Shown: in pieces, positions 32,901-45,321 of the stretch
Layout of the letters: each line of letters opens with the position of its first letter
Position numbering within the stretch: position 1 is the first letter of the stretch
From: Blastomussa wellsi
Lineage: Eukaryota; Cnidaria; Anthozoa; Scleractinia; Plerogyridae
Reading direction: 5' to 3'
Assembly: GCA_947652115.1 (NCBI GenBank)
Contig: OX393574.1
Span: 11,775,249-11,839,248, forward strand
DNA length: 64,000 nucleotides
Program-made: the position numbers and the translations under genes
The notes under the pieces: generated by a model
Database searches by the model: none
What the model was told of the DNA's origin: nothing
What the model saw: the letters and a program-made list of their open reading frames with translations, nothing else

Positions 32901-35865
32901 GAAGAGCGTTTCGGGATGTTGGCGTTTGAAAATGCCTTGTATATATATTGAAAAGAGGAAGGCTTGCCAATAGATTAGCCATGCAGTTAATTTGAGATTC
33001 CGTACTTGTTTTTGAAATGTTACTTGCGTGCGTGCAAAAATACACTGTTGATAACAACGCGTTTCGCCTGCAAGTCGAATCGCTTACATCGGTCATGTTG
33101 AGCAAACGTGCTAATAATTAATAAAGCTTCAAACTTAACAACAGGACAAGTTCACATTTAGCTATAAGACAGAGGAATAAACTTTACTTAAACTCAATGA
33201 TACATTTCAAGTTCCAGTTTTTTCAGACAATTTGTCAATTTTGTTACTTATCAGGCCTGAAAGAGGTCCAATACTCGCCGACTATTGACTATTTTCTTCA
33301 ATCCAATGTTAGGGGATTTCGATACTTCCGTAAAATTTATCGAAACTCGTCATTTTTCAGGGACTATTCTACACTGGTTATTTCGTCAAACGCGCGAATT
33401 GAGTACGAGAATTGCCCTAGGCGTGCGAACATTGAGCAAAAAAGATTTTGTATATAAAATTGATTAACAATAAAAGTTTATTAGTGGCCCCGGCGAAAGG
33501 TAAGCGCGATCTTTTTGCCGCATTGTTATCAGCAATTCTATTGTTTGTACTTGTGACTTTCTTGGCAATAACAGCTAATTAGTGCCTCGCGCAAGGTAAG
33601 TGTGATTTATTTTCTCTTTGTCGTAAAGAATTTTGTAAACAATCACAAAAAACTGAAACGGATCCAAAGAGCAAAATACCGTTCTCTTCCCTCTAAAGTG
33701 TTCGAACTGTGAGATGATTTCTCTAATCAGAGAAAAAATGTTGAGCAACTTCCTGTGATCATCACTCAAATTGATAGCTGACTGCAGACTCGTATTTGGT
33801 TCGACGTTTTCGTTGGCTGAGCTCTGTAACTTCTGCAATCTGTAAATAGTTCCTCACGACACGTCAATACACTTTACCAAATAAATAAATATACCAAATA
33901 CACGGTGGCGGACCAGACATTGAGCTAACAGTAATACAGTGAAACGCAAGCAAACTTATTTGCGGAAAATATTTATTTGAAAATTACGACAATTCATTCT
34001 TTAATTATATAGCTACCAGTCATAATCCAATATTGCCAACAGAAACATTTTTTATTAAATTTTGTGAACTGTCCAGATTTAAAATAAATTTGACTGTTAG
34101 TTTTTGTTCAAACTGTCCAATTTTAAAAAAATATGGATACCTTTCACATGTCAAGAAAAACTCTTTTGGACGGTGAAACAATTGCCATGTTCATATATTT
34201 TTGGATGCTATATAATAAACAGGTAACAGTTCTACATGCTTCCGGTCCAATTTGGAAATAATGCGTCCTTATCCAGTCCTCTGATTTTTTGGCATCCAAT
34301 TATTTCCAAATTCGTTAGCGCTTAGTACTATTACCTCAGGGTTAATAAGCAAAACTTCACTTTCAGCTGATTTATCGTCACTATAAATTAAAATAAAATT
34401 GATTTGAATAAATACAGGCGGGAGTGGGTGAGATAATCTATTGTTGTTTTCAAATCACTTTTAAGTCACTTACAAGGTGAGATTAATCTATATGTCTTTA
34501 TACAAACAATTACGCATTGCCCTCTGAAAGAATTTTTCATATAAATTTCTTTATAAATAGCAGCGAGCCGCTAACGTGGAAAAAAACCCGGCAAAGTTGG
34601 CCCATCAGGCAATTATAGGTCCTTGGAAGTTTAAAAAAAATCCAAGATTAATGACAATTTCGAATTCCGCGTTTTAAGTTATCAATAATTTCTCATTTAT
34701 TTTTGTTGAGCATTTTAATCTTTTCAATTGTTTTAATCTTTAATAACATTTTAGCCAGACCGTTACCGAATGTCATTTGTGAAAAAGTAAATTACTTTTT
34801 GGCAAATATAGCCTGCGGGCGGGCACGTGATTAAAGGACTCGGTAAGCTAAAGGCGAGGAGGCTGGGGCGGTTTTGTCACGACTTTGTACTCGCGCGCGT
34901 ATTCCCAAAGGTAAACCTGGAATTAAGTTGAGACATGACGGATTAAAAAATGGTGTGACTTGGTTTGAGGATGGATTATGTTAACTGGATTTTTAATAGC
35001 TGGCCCTGGGGCAGATTCAGTTTTCTCGCAATCATTCTGATTCAAAGCTGCGCTGCTAGATAAGGTTGCTAAAAACTCCAAACCGTATATGTATACAAGT
35101 TAATTTATGAAATCTTGTCGTCTCCGTCTAACAAGAGTTAAATGATGTTTTTCTCACCGTCATTTCATAAACACCCAATTTCAATGGAACAGAAGGTTTT
35201 CGCGCCACCCTCTAAAATCAATCACTTTATTTCCCTCATTAAAGAAGACTGATCGATTACACCGTTGATTAAAAAAAACCTGTGGTGAAGTAGAGTAGAA
35301 TTTGTAAAAGAAAAGGTAAAGCTATTTTGTGTACTACCGGTTAATGATGAAAAGTGCGAGTTGGGATTAATTCTAAGGATCCGTTTTCATTGCCTTAGTT
35401 GGGAAGGAAAAACGCCAGGTTTCATAATTAACAGTTTGGTCAAATCAGGACTGTATACAAACAACAACAAACTCACAACTTCGCGCAAATAAACTAGCAA
35501 GGGATAAAGCAAATGTATGGTCGCGGCTGGGGCCAAAGTGATCTTTTTGACCGAACATCCCTGAAACGCAGTCATCGTATGCGGCAAATTATAATAAACT
35601 TTTGGGACATTTCTTCTTTCATTTCAGTCGGGTAAATAGGATATGGTATTAGGGGTGACCATGAGTGTTCTTTAAAGATGACTAAAGATCCGATCACAAG
35701 TCTAATTACTGGATGGAAGCTATGGTAAAGAAAAGATGTTTTTTGAATTCAAAGAGGGGTAAATTTACGGATGATTGACTTAAGCGACTGAATAATTTTC
35801 GGTTTAAAGTAACAACGCAACACGCCCGAACACGTGTTCGAGCAAAAGTCTTTCGTTTTTTCGCT

Positions 35866-36262
35866 GATATGGTCATCCTTACAAGAACCACTTTATTGCA
35901 TGAAATTTTCACGACACGTTTATTTCTCGATATCGAAGGTCGGGTATTTCACAATATTTACTTCCTACTTAAAGTTTTATTGGTACTAAATTATCGAATT
36001 ATGACTCGCAGTCATAAGCGTACGAGCAGGGGGGTTGCAGCCAGCCCTGTTTCGAAAATTTTCGACAGTTTTCGGGCAAAAATTAATGCTCAGATTGCGG
36101 GCAACAGGAGTTGCAATGTTTGGGCGGTTGTATGCAGGTTTAATGCTAACACATTCGGAAATTGTGTAATATTTTTCGAACCTGCCCGTACGCCTATGCT
36201 CACAGTCACTTTATTTACGTTTTTAAAATCTTATCTTCTTGACATTACATTTATTTTTGCGA
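35866..36262 (+). repeat. Dispersed repeat (partner 38009-39060)
   Basis: TTTTCACGACACGTTTATTT, CGGGTATTTC and CTTATCTTCTTGACATTACA occur here and, in the same order, at 38009-38110 and 38955-39010. The partner copy in the homeobox intron is split by the element at 38290-38939. Confidence 0.55.
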
Positions 36263-36927
36263 CATAGTTTGCGCAGTCATCGTATGCGGCAAATTGTAAT
36301 AAACTTTTCGAACCAGTAATCTAACTAGCTGGGACATTGCTTCTTTCATTCTTTATAAATTACAGGCCGGAAAAAAACCAACTATGTTTGATTTAAGATG
36401 GCTATCCTGTAACATTTTATTTCGGATGATATTTTAACATTTCGATTGTGAGGCTAAAGCAGGTTCGCTTCAAGAGTTGATTTGGGGGAATTTGAGAACA
36501 TTTTTTGTTGTCAAAATAAGTTTCATTTATATCAAGGTTGTTGTTCTTACATCAAAAGTCTGATTCCATAACAGGTTTTGTGAGATAATCTTTTGTTCTT
36601 GCCAAGCCCAAAATTTTCACAGGAGTGACATTTTACAATTCATCATGTCATGATAATGAAGGTTTTATTAGTTAATTTATTGTTCGTGCGTGCGATACGT
36701 ATTCTTAATTTAAAGATGTGACAAAAAAAAACTCTTTTTGTCGGGAAAGGGGGGAGGGCAACCGAGAATCTATTGTTCTTTTCAAGCTACTTTTTAGCCA
36801 CTTACAAGGTGAGATTAATCTATTCGTAGCGTTGCTAATTAAGATGTAAACAAACACGTTGACATCTTTTCAAATCCTTTAAATTTGTTAACAATAGAGT
36901 TTAAAGCACCACGCGTCCAGCAAGCGA

Positions 36928-36934
36928 TATAAAT
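36928..36934 (+). promoter_or_regulatory. TATA-box-like element upstream of homeobox gene
   Basis: TATAAAT in the context GCGATATAAATTG lies 76-82 bp upstream of the chosen ATG at 37010. That spacing would allow a leader of about 50 bases. The region is AT-rich, so a chance match is possible. Confidence 0.4.
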
Positions 36935-37009
36935 TGAATCATGTAACGTTTTTTCATTAGTTTGAAAAAGCTTCTGTTAGCCCTCCACATTTTTCAAAAG
37001 TCGTTAATC

Positions 37010-40000
37010 ATGTCTGCGCGTTCCGAATCTCTTGCCAAGAAGTCTCTCTCAGTAAAATCTGTTAAACGGAATTTGCAAACTGACTTCGATTCTTATCTAA
37101 GGAAGAACGAACTCCCCCGAACCTCGATTTGGAAGACGTCAAAAAGCCGACGTTTGGACTTCGGGGAAACCGACCCGTCTGTGCGGCTTCGTTGTCTTGG
37201 TAAGTAAATGATTATTTACAGTGAAAGATTGACTGTTTAGTTCATTCAGGGGACTTGACATTCAGTTTATAAAATATCTGTTGAACATACTGAACCGTTG
37301 TTTTCCAGGGTCAGGAGTTTCGTTGTTGAAACACGGTTTTTAGGCCCTTTTTGACCGCTGCAATTGCTTCTTTTAACATCCCTCTTAAAATTGTCACGCG
37401 ATTTAAGGATCTTTAGATATTCTTTTTATGTATATCAGTTATCCTTCGGTTCATTTCTCTGAATCTATTTGTTGTGACAGAAAAAGTGAATTGACCATTT
37501 CATAATGTTGGTCGTTTTTTCTCATGACCGTAGCATAGCCAGGTTTTCAGGTTCTTTTCGTTTTCTTTCAAAGTGATCGACAAAGAAGAAAACTCTAAAA
37601 AACGCATTTTTCGTTTTAGCTTGAACGAACTGATTCATGTGCGAGTCGGTGTATTTAAAAGGTTTTTTCTTCCGTCTCGTTCGCTGGCTTGTATCTCAGT
37701 CCCTCACTGAACGGATTATTTTCCTTTTATTCAGATCTCCTGACAAACAGAATCGACTTCGGGTCGGAAAGGGCATTCTTTACCACCGAACAGAAAGAAG
37801 TGCTTGAAGCTATGTTCCAAAGAAACAAGTATCCAGTCCGCGAAGAGAAAGTCAAACTGGCTGCCAAACTCGAAATCTGCAGCACTAAAGTACAGGTATG
37901 TCTGTGAGTATTTTCTGGTTTGTTGTTTACCTTCAGCAAGGGTCGGGTAAATCGGAGGTGGTGATTTTTGTACGTACTGTAGTTTTTTTTATGCGCGTCG
38001 ATTTTTTCGCTGACATATCGTCCGATCCTTGCCTTTGTTGTATGAAGTTTTCGCGACACGTTTATTTCGCGATTTCAAAAATCGGGTATTTCGCGACAAT
38101 TAATTCTCGCGATAGTGTGAAAGTTTTTTAACCTACACAGTAACTAAAACTCAGCGATTATTTATTTGAAACGGCGAAGATGTCTTCAGAATTTCTGATG
38201 GGAGCCATTTACAGCTTGTGTTTAGCGACAAATGGAATCTTTTATCATAATCGTTTAAAACTTTCTACGTAAAGTTTGATTGGTCCCGACGTAACTAATC
38301 GAACTGCTCGTTAATCGAACTATATCGAACCCAATCGAACTTCATCGAACGATTGCGTTCGATTAGTTCGATAACCGAACACAATCGAACCGAAAAATTT
38401 CTGTGCGAGTTCGATTGCGTTGGATTTTCGAACTCAATCGAACACCGTTGAAACAAATGTTAAAGGGACACTGTCGCGATATATTTGCCTAAAACTGTTA
38501 TGAATTCACAAAATGGTCTCTCATCAGTTACTCGTCCCAGTTACTGAGAAGAAAAATATATTTATAAGCTCTCGTAAATGTTCTCCCAAAAACCAATTTC
38601 AGACCATAAAAGCCAAAATCTATACCCGTTTTCAGACCAAAATGGCTCAAAAACTACACCCATTGGAGCGGCACATACATATATACCTAATATAGGGGAG
38701 TACAACCCGGGAAAAAAACCTGTATAGCCTGCACAGCTGGTAATTTTCTTACATTTTTTTTCAATCCAACTAACCGAACTCAGTCGAACAGTTCTATTAG
38801 TTTGATTGCTTCAAAAAGTTTGTAAGAGTTCCATTGTGTTCGATTGCCGAACTCAATCGAACCCAGTCGCGTCATTGAGTTCGATTAAACTGGATTGAAT
38901 TCGATTAATCGGACGTTCGATTTGGTTCGATTAGTTACGCCATAATTGGTATTTATTTATATTCGCGTAATCTTATCTTCTCGATATTACATTTAGTTTT
39001 TGAGACACTTTATTTCGCGAATATTTTTAAATCTCGAGAATTGTGAAATTGAAGCGTCACGAAAATTTGATGTAATAAAGTAATTTTCAGTCGGCTCTCT
39101 GCTTAGCTGTTCTAGAATATATACAAAAGTATACAAAGTTATTAGTTTGGTAAACAAACTGTACACAGAATCGGCTCAGGTCAGATACTGTGTGATAGGG
39201 TATGCTTTTTGAGGTTCTCGACATCATTTTGGCACCTATCAATAATAGTTTGCTAATGAAGAAAAATACCAATACCTATTTGTACTTAACTTTCTAAACT
39301 TTGTTCCTGTAAATGCCTGTAATAAAGATGTTCATGCCAATTACTTGACTGTGGCAGTGACCAACTCGAAAGCTTATGCTACTTTGCTCACTGCGCACAT
39401 TTTATTTTTCATTATTTGTGTAATTTAGTTTGCTTATGTTTCCTTCTTGCAATGTATTTTCATGTAAAAATAGTTTATTAATAGTGCAGAAAATAAAAAA
39501 AACCTAAACCAAAAATGTACAAGGATGGTTAAGGATGGAGAAGATTGAAACGGATCTGAAATGACGATTTTAAAAAAAGTTAGGCTATGATGACATGGCT
39601 TCTTTAATGTTAGTCGTCTTAGATAACAATTTGCGGCGACAATATCTCACGTGCCACGTTCTTTTATGATTTCTATTTTCTAGAATTGGTTCGCTAATCG
39701 TCGCAGGAAGTGGAGGAAAGAGCAGCGAAAAGGTGCCGTTGGACGGTCGGGAGTCCGTCCAGTCCTTCCTGGGGTGTCGTTCACCAAGAATTCTGGTCAG
39801 CGGTCCTGTAAGAGAGATTTCAACACTGGGTGCTTCTCACAGTTCTCTACTCAACAGACGTGTCCTTCCGCTCCCTTCCCTGCCACCGTTCCCTTTGCGT
39901 CGGCATCACATCGCGTGACCGAGTCCTTTACTGCTTGCTCCTCTGGGACACAACAGTACTTACAGCAGTCTCTTCCTATGCCAAGTCCACCCGTTGCCAC

Positions 40001-40562
40001 AGAAACCGGACCGTTGCCATACCAACAGCAGTATCCACCCTATGCGTCCTATCCTGGTCCAGTGTGCAGCGCCCCGCAGCCAGAATTCAATGGCTTTGTC
40101 CATCAGGCTGCCGTCTCATCATACCCTACGCCCCAGCCGTTCTCAGTAAGTCCTGTTCAACCGGATGACCACCAGGTTGCTACAGTAGAAACCAGACGCC
40201 TCACAGATAAGTTCCCGTTCTCCTATGACGTCGCGAGAGAGCTTCCACACATCTTTGGAAATCTGGAAGACTGTGAAGTTCTGGACCGTCCGCGTACGCC
40301 CTCCTATGAGCCACCACCAAAATGTGAGCCCTTTTGGGACTCGTCAGCACTCGAATCAGAACAGTTCCATGGCAACGGGGCTAGCTTGATCAGAGAAGAC
40401 CCCTACACGCGCACTTTGCCCGATTACGGACACTTTCAGCCAATCAGCTACAGTTCCTGTCGCTATGCCAACAATCAGATGCCTTCTTCTCCGCCATCTA
40501 AAAAACTTTCCTGCAGTTATATTTCCAAAGGAAGAAGTTTTAGCTTTTACCGACAAGACTGA
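37010..40562 (+). CDS. Paired-like homeobox transcription factor with Ala50
   Basis: Three exons, 37010-37199, 37735-37895 and 39684-40562, join in phase to give 409 residues. The homeodomain occupies about residues 72-131 and is 60 residues long without indels. It keeps Arg5, Leu16, Phe20, Trp48, Phe49, Asn51 and Arg53, so DNA binding is expected. The recognition helix reads VQNWFANRRRKW: position 47 is Asn (usually Ile/Val) and position 50 is Ala (Gln, Lys or Ser in most PRD-class factors). The intron falls exactly between positions 46 and 47, a frequent intron site in paired-like genes. The tail of about 280 residues is rich in Pro, Ser, Gln and Tyr, like an activation domain. I see no octapeptide, paired domain or OAR motif. 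AATAAA occurs at 40572 and 40794. The family cannot be named with confidence; the HNF1-like WFANRR is probably convergent. The start is the first ATG in frame. Confidence 0.88.
38290..38939. mobile_element. Non-autonomous element rich in ATCGAAC repeats
   Basis: The left end CGTAACTAATCGAAC is the inverse of GTTCGATTAGTTACG on the right. Both sub-terminal regions are filled with dispersed ATCGAAC and GTTCGAT heptamers (38290-38450 and 38765-38939). The middle starts with an AAAGGGACACTGTCGCGATA block. It lies in homeobox intron 2 and splits an older repeat. Confidence 0.7.
39185..39606. repeat. Dispersed AGATTGAAACGGAT repeat, diverged copy
   Basis: AATAATAGTTTGCTAATGAAG, GTACAAGGATGG and GGAGAAGATTGAAACGGATC match the family at 24309-24551, with extra sequence between the two parts. 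It ends 77 bp before homeobox exon 3. Confidence 0.5.
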
Positions 40563-40974
40563 TTTTATGTGAATAAACCATCATGTTAAGTAATGTAAAT
40601 TTTCGCTCTCATATTTCTAAGTGCAACTCGATCTAGGGTGATTCGGTTTACAGCCAAGTGAGATTAAGAAATATGAGATTTTTAATTTATTTAGCACCGG
40701 GTTTTAGTACTTGGTTTCTTGTAAGATTGTTACGTCTTGTTGAACATTTGAGCATGATATTTTATTTTATGTATTTTACTCTTTATCCTCCTAAATAAAA
40801 AAGCGAGAATGAACTTAGTCGGAAATTACTAGAAGTGTTATCTGCGGGACTAGACATTAGGCGACCGCTTGGAGAATTGTCCCTCAAGTACTGGTATTTT
40901 CAAAGTGAATTCCTAAGCCACACTTATGAGTTGCTCTTTCCCCAGTCTGTTTTCCATTTGTTGTTCCCAGTCTA

Positions 40975-41080
40975 AAACAAATATAATATTCGCTCCGACG
41001 AAGGGCTAACGCTCGAAACGTCAGCACTTGAATCTCTTTACGGTGGCCAATTGACATTATCAACCCAGTTGATAAAACCA
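40975..41080 (+). repeat. Retroelement-like repeat with hammerhead-like core, copy 1
   Basis: The core at 40992-41025 can fold like a minimal type I hammerhead ribozyme. Stem I would be GCT with AGC, and stem II GGGC with GCTC around a TAAC loop, followed by GAAAC and GTC. The expected CUGANGA reads CCGACGA, so one core base deviates. Hammerheads of this size occur in Penelope-like retroelements. The following AGTGGCCAATTGACATTATC-type sequence is shared with the copy at 47664-47768. Confidence 0.5.
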
Positions 41081-41096
41081 AATTATATTGTTATAC

Positions 41097-41141
<45 letters not shown>

Positions 41142-41156
41142 CTATAATATTATTAT

Positions 41157-41710
41157 TGCGGGCGACCAGAGGAGCCCGCAATCGTAATCTCGACGTTGCA
41201 ATTACAACGCATGCGCGGCAGGTATGTAGTTAGCCCCGATAGTGTAGCAGTTCTCGGAAGCTTGTAATTCTACTGGACCTCCAAGGGTAGCAGTTGCTAT
41301 TGTTTAAAGCATTCTGCTACATCGCCCGTTAGCCCATAACTCGATGTTTGCTCTATCCGAGTGTTCTTCCATGAAGAATGTATGGAATGCAATGAACGCA
41401 AATTGATCTCACGTATCATGTCGCGTCGTGTCGGATGTCATTTTCCAGCCTCGTTCCGCCTCAAGCGAGTAACGTCGTTCTCTCATCTTCCCGCCCTCCC
41501 TGAGCGAGATGCGGGAAGACGAGAGTCCCTGGGATCGAGGCTGCGAGGCATGTTCGTCCTTGACCTCATGCGTGTAGTAAGAGTATCGTCCGATCTGTTT
41601 GTCCTTGACCTGACAAGCGTGTAGTGAGAGATTGTTGTTGGATGTTCGTCCGATCTGTTAGTCCTTGCCCTCAATCGTGCAGCGAGACACTGAGAGCGTT
41701 GTTCGTCCTT
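41157..41710 (+). repeat. Dispersed repeat, copy 2, plus CGTCCTTGACC tandem
   Basis: GGGCGACCAGAGGAGCCCGC, AATGTATGGAATGCAATGAA and CCTCAAGCGAGTAACG parallel 11466-11745. From 41550 on, a CGTCCTTGACCT / TCGTCCGATCTGTT motif repeats three to four times with drift. Confidence 0.5.
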
Positions 41711-42048
41711 GAAGCGGTCCCCGAGTATTGTAATTTTTTAAGACTTTTACACTTTTAAACTTATAAAATTATCTTTATGTATCATAATCGTGATACAGTG
41801 ACGTCTTTTACCGCTGCTTTTACGTACATAGAGAGAAACTTTTATTTTTCGTGGTGCGCGTGCATAATTTCACACGGTTCTACCCTTATGGGCAAATTTA
41901 AACGTACCCCGCTAAACAGAAACATTTTCCCTTTGAGTCCCAAAATATTTCATTACCCAAAGAGGCAAAAATCACCATGCGCCACTAATACACCTCTGTT
42001 ACATTTTTATTAACCCAAATGCATTGTTCTCGACCGCACATTTCGGCA

Positions 42049-42265
42049 GCAGCCCATGAGAAGGCGCCTCCATCTCCCATACTGACCATCTGAGTCAACC
42101 CTGTCCCGTATCTTTTTATTTTTAGAAGCATTTCCCACGGTGGTTTTCGTGGGTGTTTTTGTAATAGCCAATCATGTGAGAGCTCACTGTTCTAAAAATG
42201 AAAAGATACGGGACAGGGTTGACTCAAGGGCAAAGTACGAATGGAGGCTCCTTCTCATGGGCTCC
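42049..42265. mobile_element. Hairpin MITE with CCCATGAGAAGG ends
   Basis: GCAGCCCATGAGAAGG on the left opposes CCTTCTCATGGGCTCC on the right. Inner arms AGTCAACCCTGTCCCGTATC and GATACGGGACAGGGTTGACT are perfect inverses. Confidence 0.75.
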
Positions 42266-43068
42266 TGAATTTGGTTATTACTCGTTATTATTCAGAAATT
42301 TTCCAGTTGAAGAGTGTGATAAAAATGGAAACCCGATTTGCTCTTTTGAGCAATTCACTAGAAAAAGCAAAACTTTCATTTTCCCCAAGCCTAGTCCCTT
42401 GGCGTTCTCGGCTAAGAAGAGTCAACGTGAGTGGTGACGTCACCAAAGATTAGAGTTCGCCGATACCGATCGCTTCTTCCCAGACGTCGCGCGGACAGTG
42501 AAGCAAGGTAGAACGCCTTGGGACTTGGCTTATTTCTCTCTTGTTGTCTATTTCGATTCACTGATTCAATCCACCTTCACCCCTCCCCTCCCCCTCCCCG
42601 AAAAAGTCTCCTATGGCGACCTGGGTACTAATCTCTACGCTGGGCGCGGGCGCGAGAAAGATTGATACTACAGACGAGGTGGATTCGTCGGTCGTGTTTT
42701 GTCGTCTCTTCCTTTTTCTGTTTCCTTCATAAAGGCCAAATTTTACAACTGGGAAACAATACTTTTAATAAGTGTTCGCAAAAAATAATACAGTTGTAAA
42801 AACTTGGTTAGCTTCCGCTTCGCTGTCAATTCAGTGTGGTTGTTTATCGTTTTTACGACTTCCGGTTGAGCCATCGAATTGTGGGTAATAACGCAGGCGC
42901 TCTTAGATAAAGTTGGCAGATCTTGCTGGAGGCAGTGACCAGTGAAGGAATGTTGTTGTTTTTGACCAATGGAACAACTTCTAAATGTTGGCAGTCCCCG
43001 ATTTCTCGTTGGCTAAATGACGAAGGATGCAAGATATTGGTCAGCTGTGTTTATAAAATGATATGATC

Positions 43069-45160
43069 ATGAGTTCTCCAAAGATCCCCGAAGGTCTGCA
43101 AGCTTTCCTCTGTCACGCGGAGAGTTTGCACCCTTCTAACAACGCTCGTCGAGAAAATGGCTTTGCTAAAGAATTTCAGGTATTTTATTGCTTGTCTGCT
43201 GTGTTAGAAGTATTCAATCATACGATTAACAACATTTTCTGACTGCAACAATACTTCATCCACAATAACATCGAAGAATTGAGCACAGGATCAGAGCTGA
43301 AACATTGATATCAAATTAAAACCGAAATATAAAATATTAGGTTATTGGGATGTTATTTTCCGTGATGGTAAATCAATTATTTCATGAGTTCAGGATAATT
43401 TCGGATTTCTGTATGTGAGTATCATATCTTTGCATTATTTGTCTGGGATCTGTAGTTTGTTGCAGTAAAACGATTTTTGTAGTTCAGTAAATGTCAGTAA
43501 TTTTATCATCAATCAATTATTAATTAATACAATGTCAATTTTCGAAAAGATGGGCCATATTTGTTGTTATGAAAATGCAAAACACTTAGTGGAATTAAAA
43601 TAGCTTTCAAGAGCCTGTTTAAAATTTTCTGTATTCTAGGTTTGAACCTGGATGGCTGTCATTTCCTTGTTTCTGTACTGACAATGATTCTGCAGAAACT
43701 CCCTGGGGTGTGAACTCCCGTATTTCACAAAATTGAAACTGACAGCATTGAGCTTATTCAACCAATCCAGTTTTTGCATATCCGGTGGCAAATTGCATTT
43801 GCTTAGATACACGCAGTTTTAACTTTTTACAAACTCATAATGCGTGTTTGGTTGGTACATTATAACATCGACCTACCAGAGGTTTTCTTGTGCGAGACTT
43901 CTTACGTTGCCATACATGATGTATGAATCACACTTACCTTCTATTTTTAAGGTAAAAAAATTTCCCCAAGAAGTCTCGACCTCGGGACGATTGATTACCA
44001 AGCCGGAATCATCCCCACTACACCACCGAAACCAGCTGCCAAATTTCCAATTTTTTTGGCTACAAGATGCTGACCCTATTTAATATGAAGGCTAACCGCA
44101 AGTAACCTAAAGCTAATTTAGTCTAACCGAAGTGCTATGTAGGCCAACCGAAGTGTTTAGAAGGGTGGGTCGCCACGAATCTCTTCGGAACGTCTCAGGA
44201 TTAGCTGAGAAAATGATAAACAACTATAACGATGGACCCTAGCCCAAATAGCCCCTAAAACAATAGAGCTTCGGGCTAACAAGATCCAATGAAATTAAAG
44301 TTTCTGAAGGGCTTCGTGACAACTGAGAAGGGTAACTGGAGTTCTATGTAGGCTAATCGGAGTGCTTAGTAGGCTAACCGGAGTGCCATGTAGCTAGAGT
44401 GCTACCCAGGCTAACCGAGTGCTAGTATTCATTATTATACCATGTGGTATAATCCATCGCCAGGTGTCCACCTCCGGTAGGTCGATATTATATTGTTCTG
44501 ACCGAATGCGTGTTTCCTGTACATGCATAATGCTGTAAATGTTTGTTTTTATTTCTTTATATAGCAACTGAAGGATATGTCCTCCAGATTAAAGAGAGAT
44601 CCGGAATATACCACTCATCATGGAGAACTTGACTCTAATCGACCTAAAAACAGATATAAAGACATTTTACCATGTAAGGGTTTCTAGATGTATAGTTACT
44701 ATCAAACTCATAGCGCTGGTCTTACACAAAGGGAACTGGCTTGATGGTTAGTGCAATGATCAAGCACTTTAGTAGATCAGTTGGTCTGGCTTCAAGTACC
44801 AGCCAATTTCATTGTGTCGTGTTCTTTCGGCAAGACACTTTGACACTCTGACATGTAGTGCCTCTTTCCTTTCAGGTTGTTCAAAGGGTGGGCCCCAGGA
44901 GAGAGGGGGGGGGGGGTACTTGACCCACGTTTGGATATAGGGGTGCCGCTGGAGATCTGAAACACATACCCTGGTTAGGACAAAAGAAAACGTGTCTTAT
45001 ATCTAGTCCTAAAAATGATTTCATGTTGACTGATGACCAGCTAAATAAATACTGATGAACGTTTCTGATTTCGGATATGCTTGAAACTTGACAAAAGTCT
45101 TGAAGCCATACCCTGTCTAGGACGACTCCTTTAACCCTTTAAGCCCCAAGGGGTCTCCCT

Positions 45161-45207
<47 letters not shown>

Positions 45208-45274
45208 CACTCTTGGGGAGTAAAGGGTTAAGGGAGATAGTTTTTTAACCCTTTAAGCCCCAAGGGGTCTCCCT

Positions 45275-45321
<47 letters not shown>

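Larger units (their letters stand above)
32295..37009. other. Intergenic region between GPCR and homeobox gene
   Basis: AT-rich DNA containing one arm of the GPCR-flanking duplication (32626-32900) and small repeat pairs: 34420-34500 with 36745-36830, and 35560-35640 with 36266-36350. It also holds a repeat copy at 35866-36262 related to 38009-39060. I see no coding exon. Confidence 0.65.
40563..43068. other. Intergenic region between homeobox and phosphatase genes
   Basis: It contains the homeobox 3' untranslated region, a repeat with a hammerhead-like core (40975-41080), a dispersed repeat (41157-41500) and a degenerate CGTCCTTGACC tandem (41560-41710). It also holds a hairpin element (42049-42265) and, in the last few hundred bases, presumably the phosphatase promoter. 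No coding exon is seen. Confidence 0.65.

Noticed and set aside
36962..37009. TTG start for the homeobox gene
   Set aside because: The first ATG in frame is at 37010, and no homology supports the extension.
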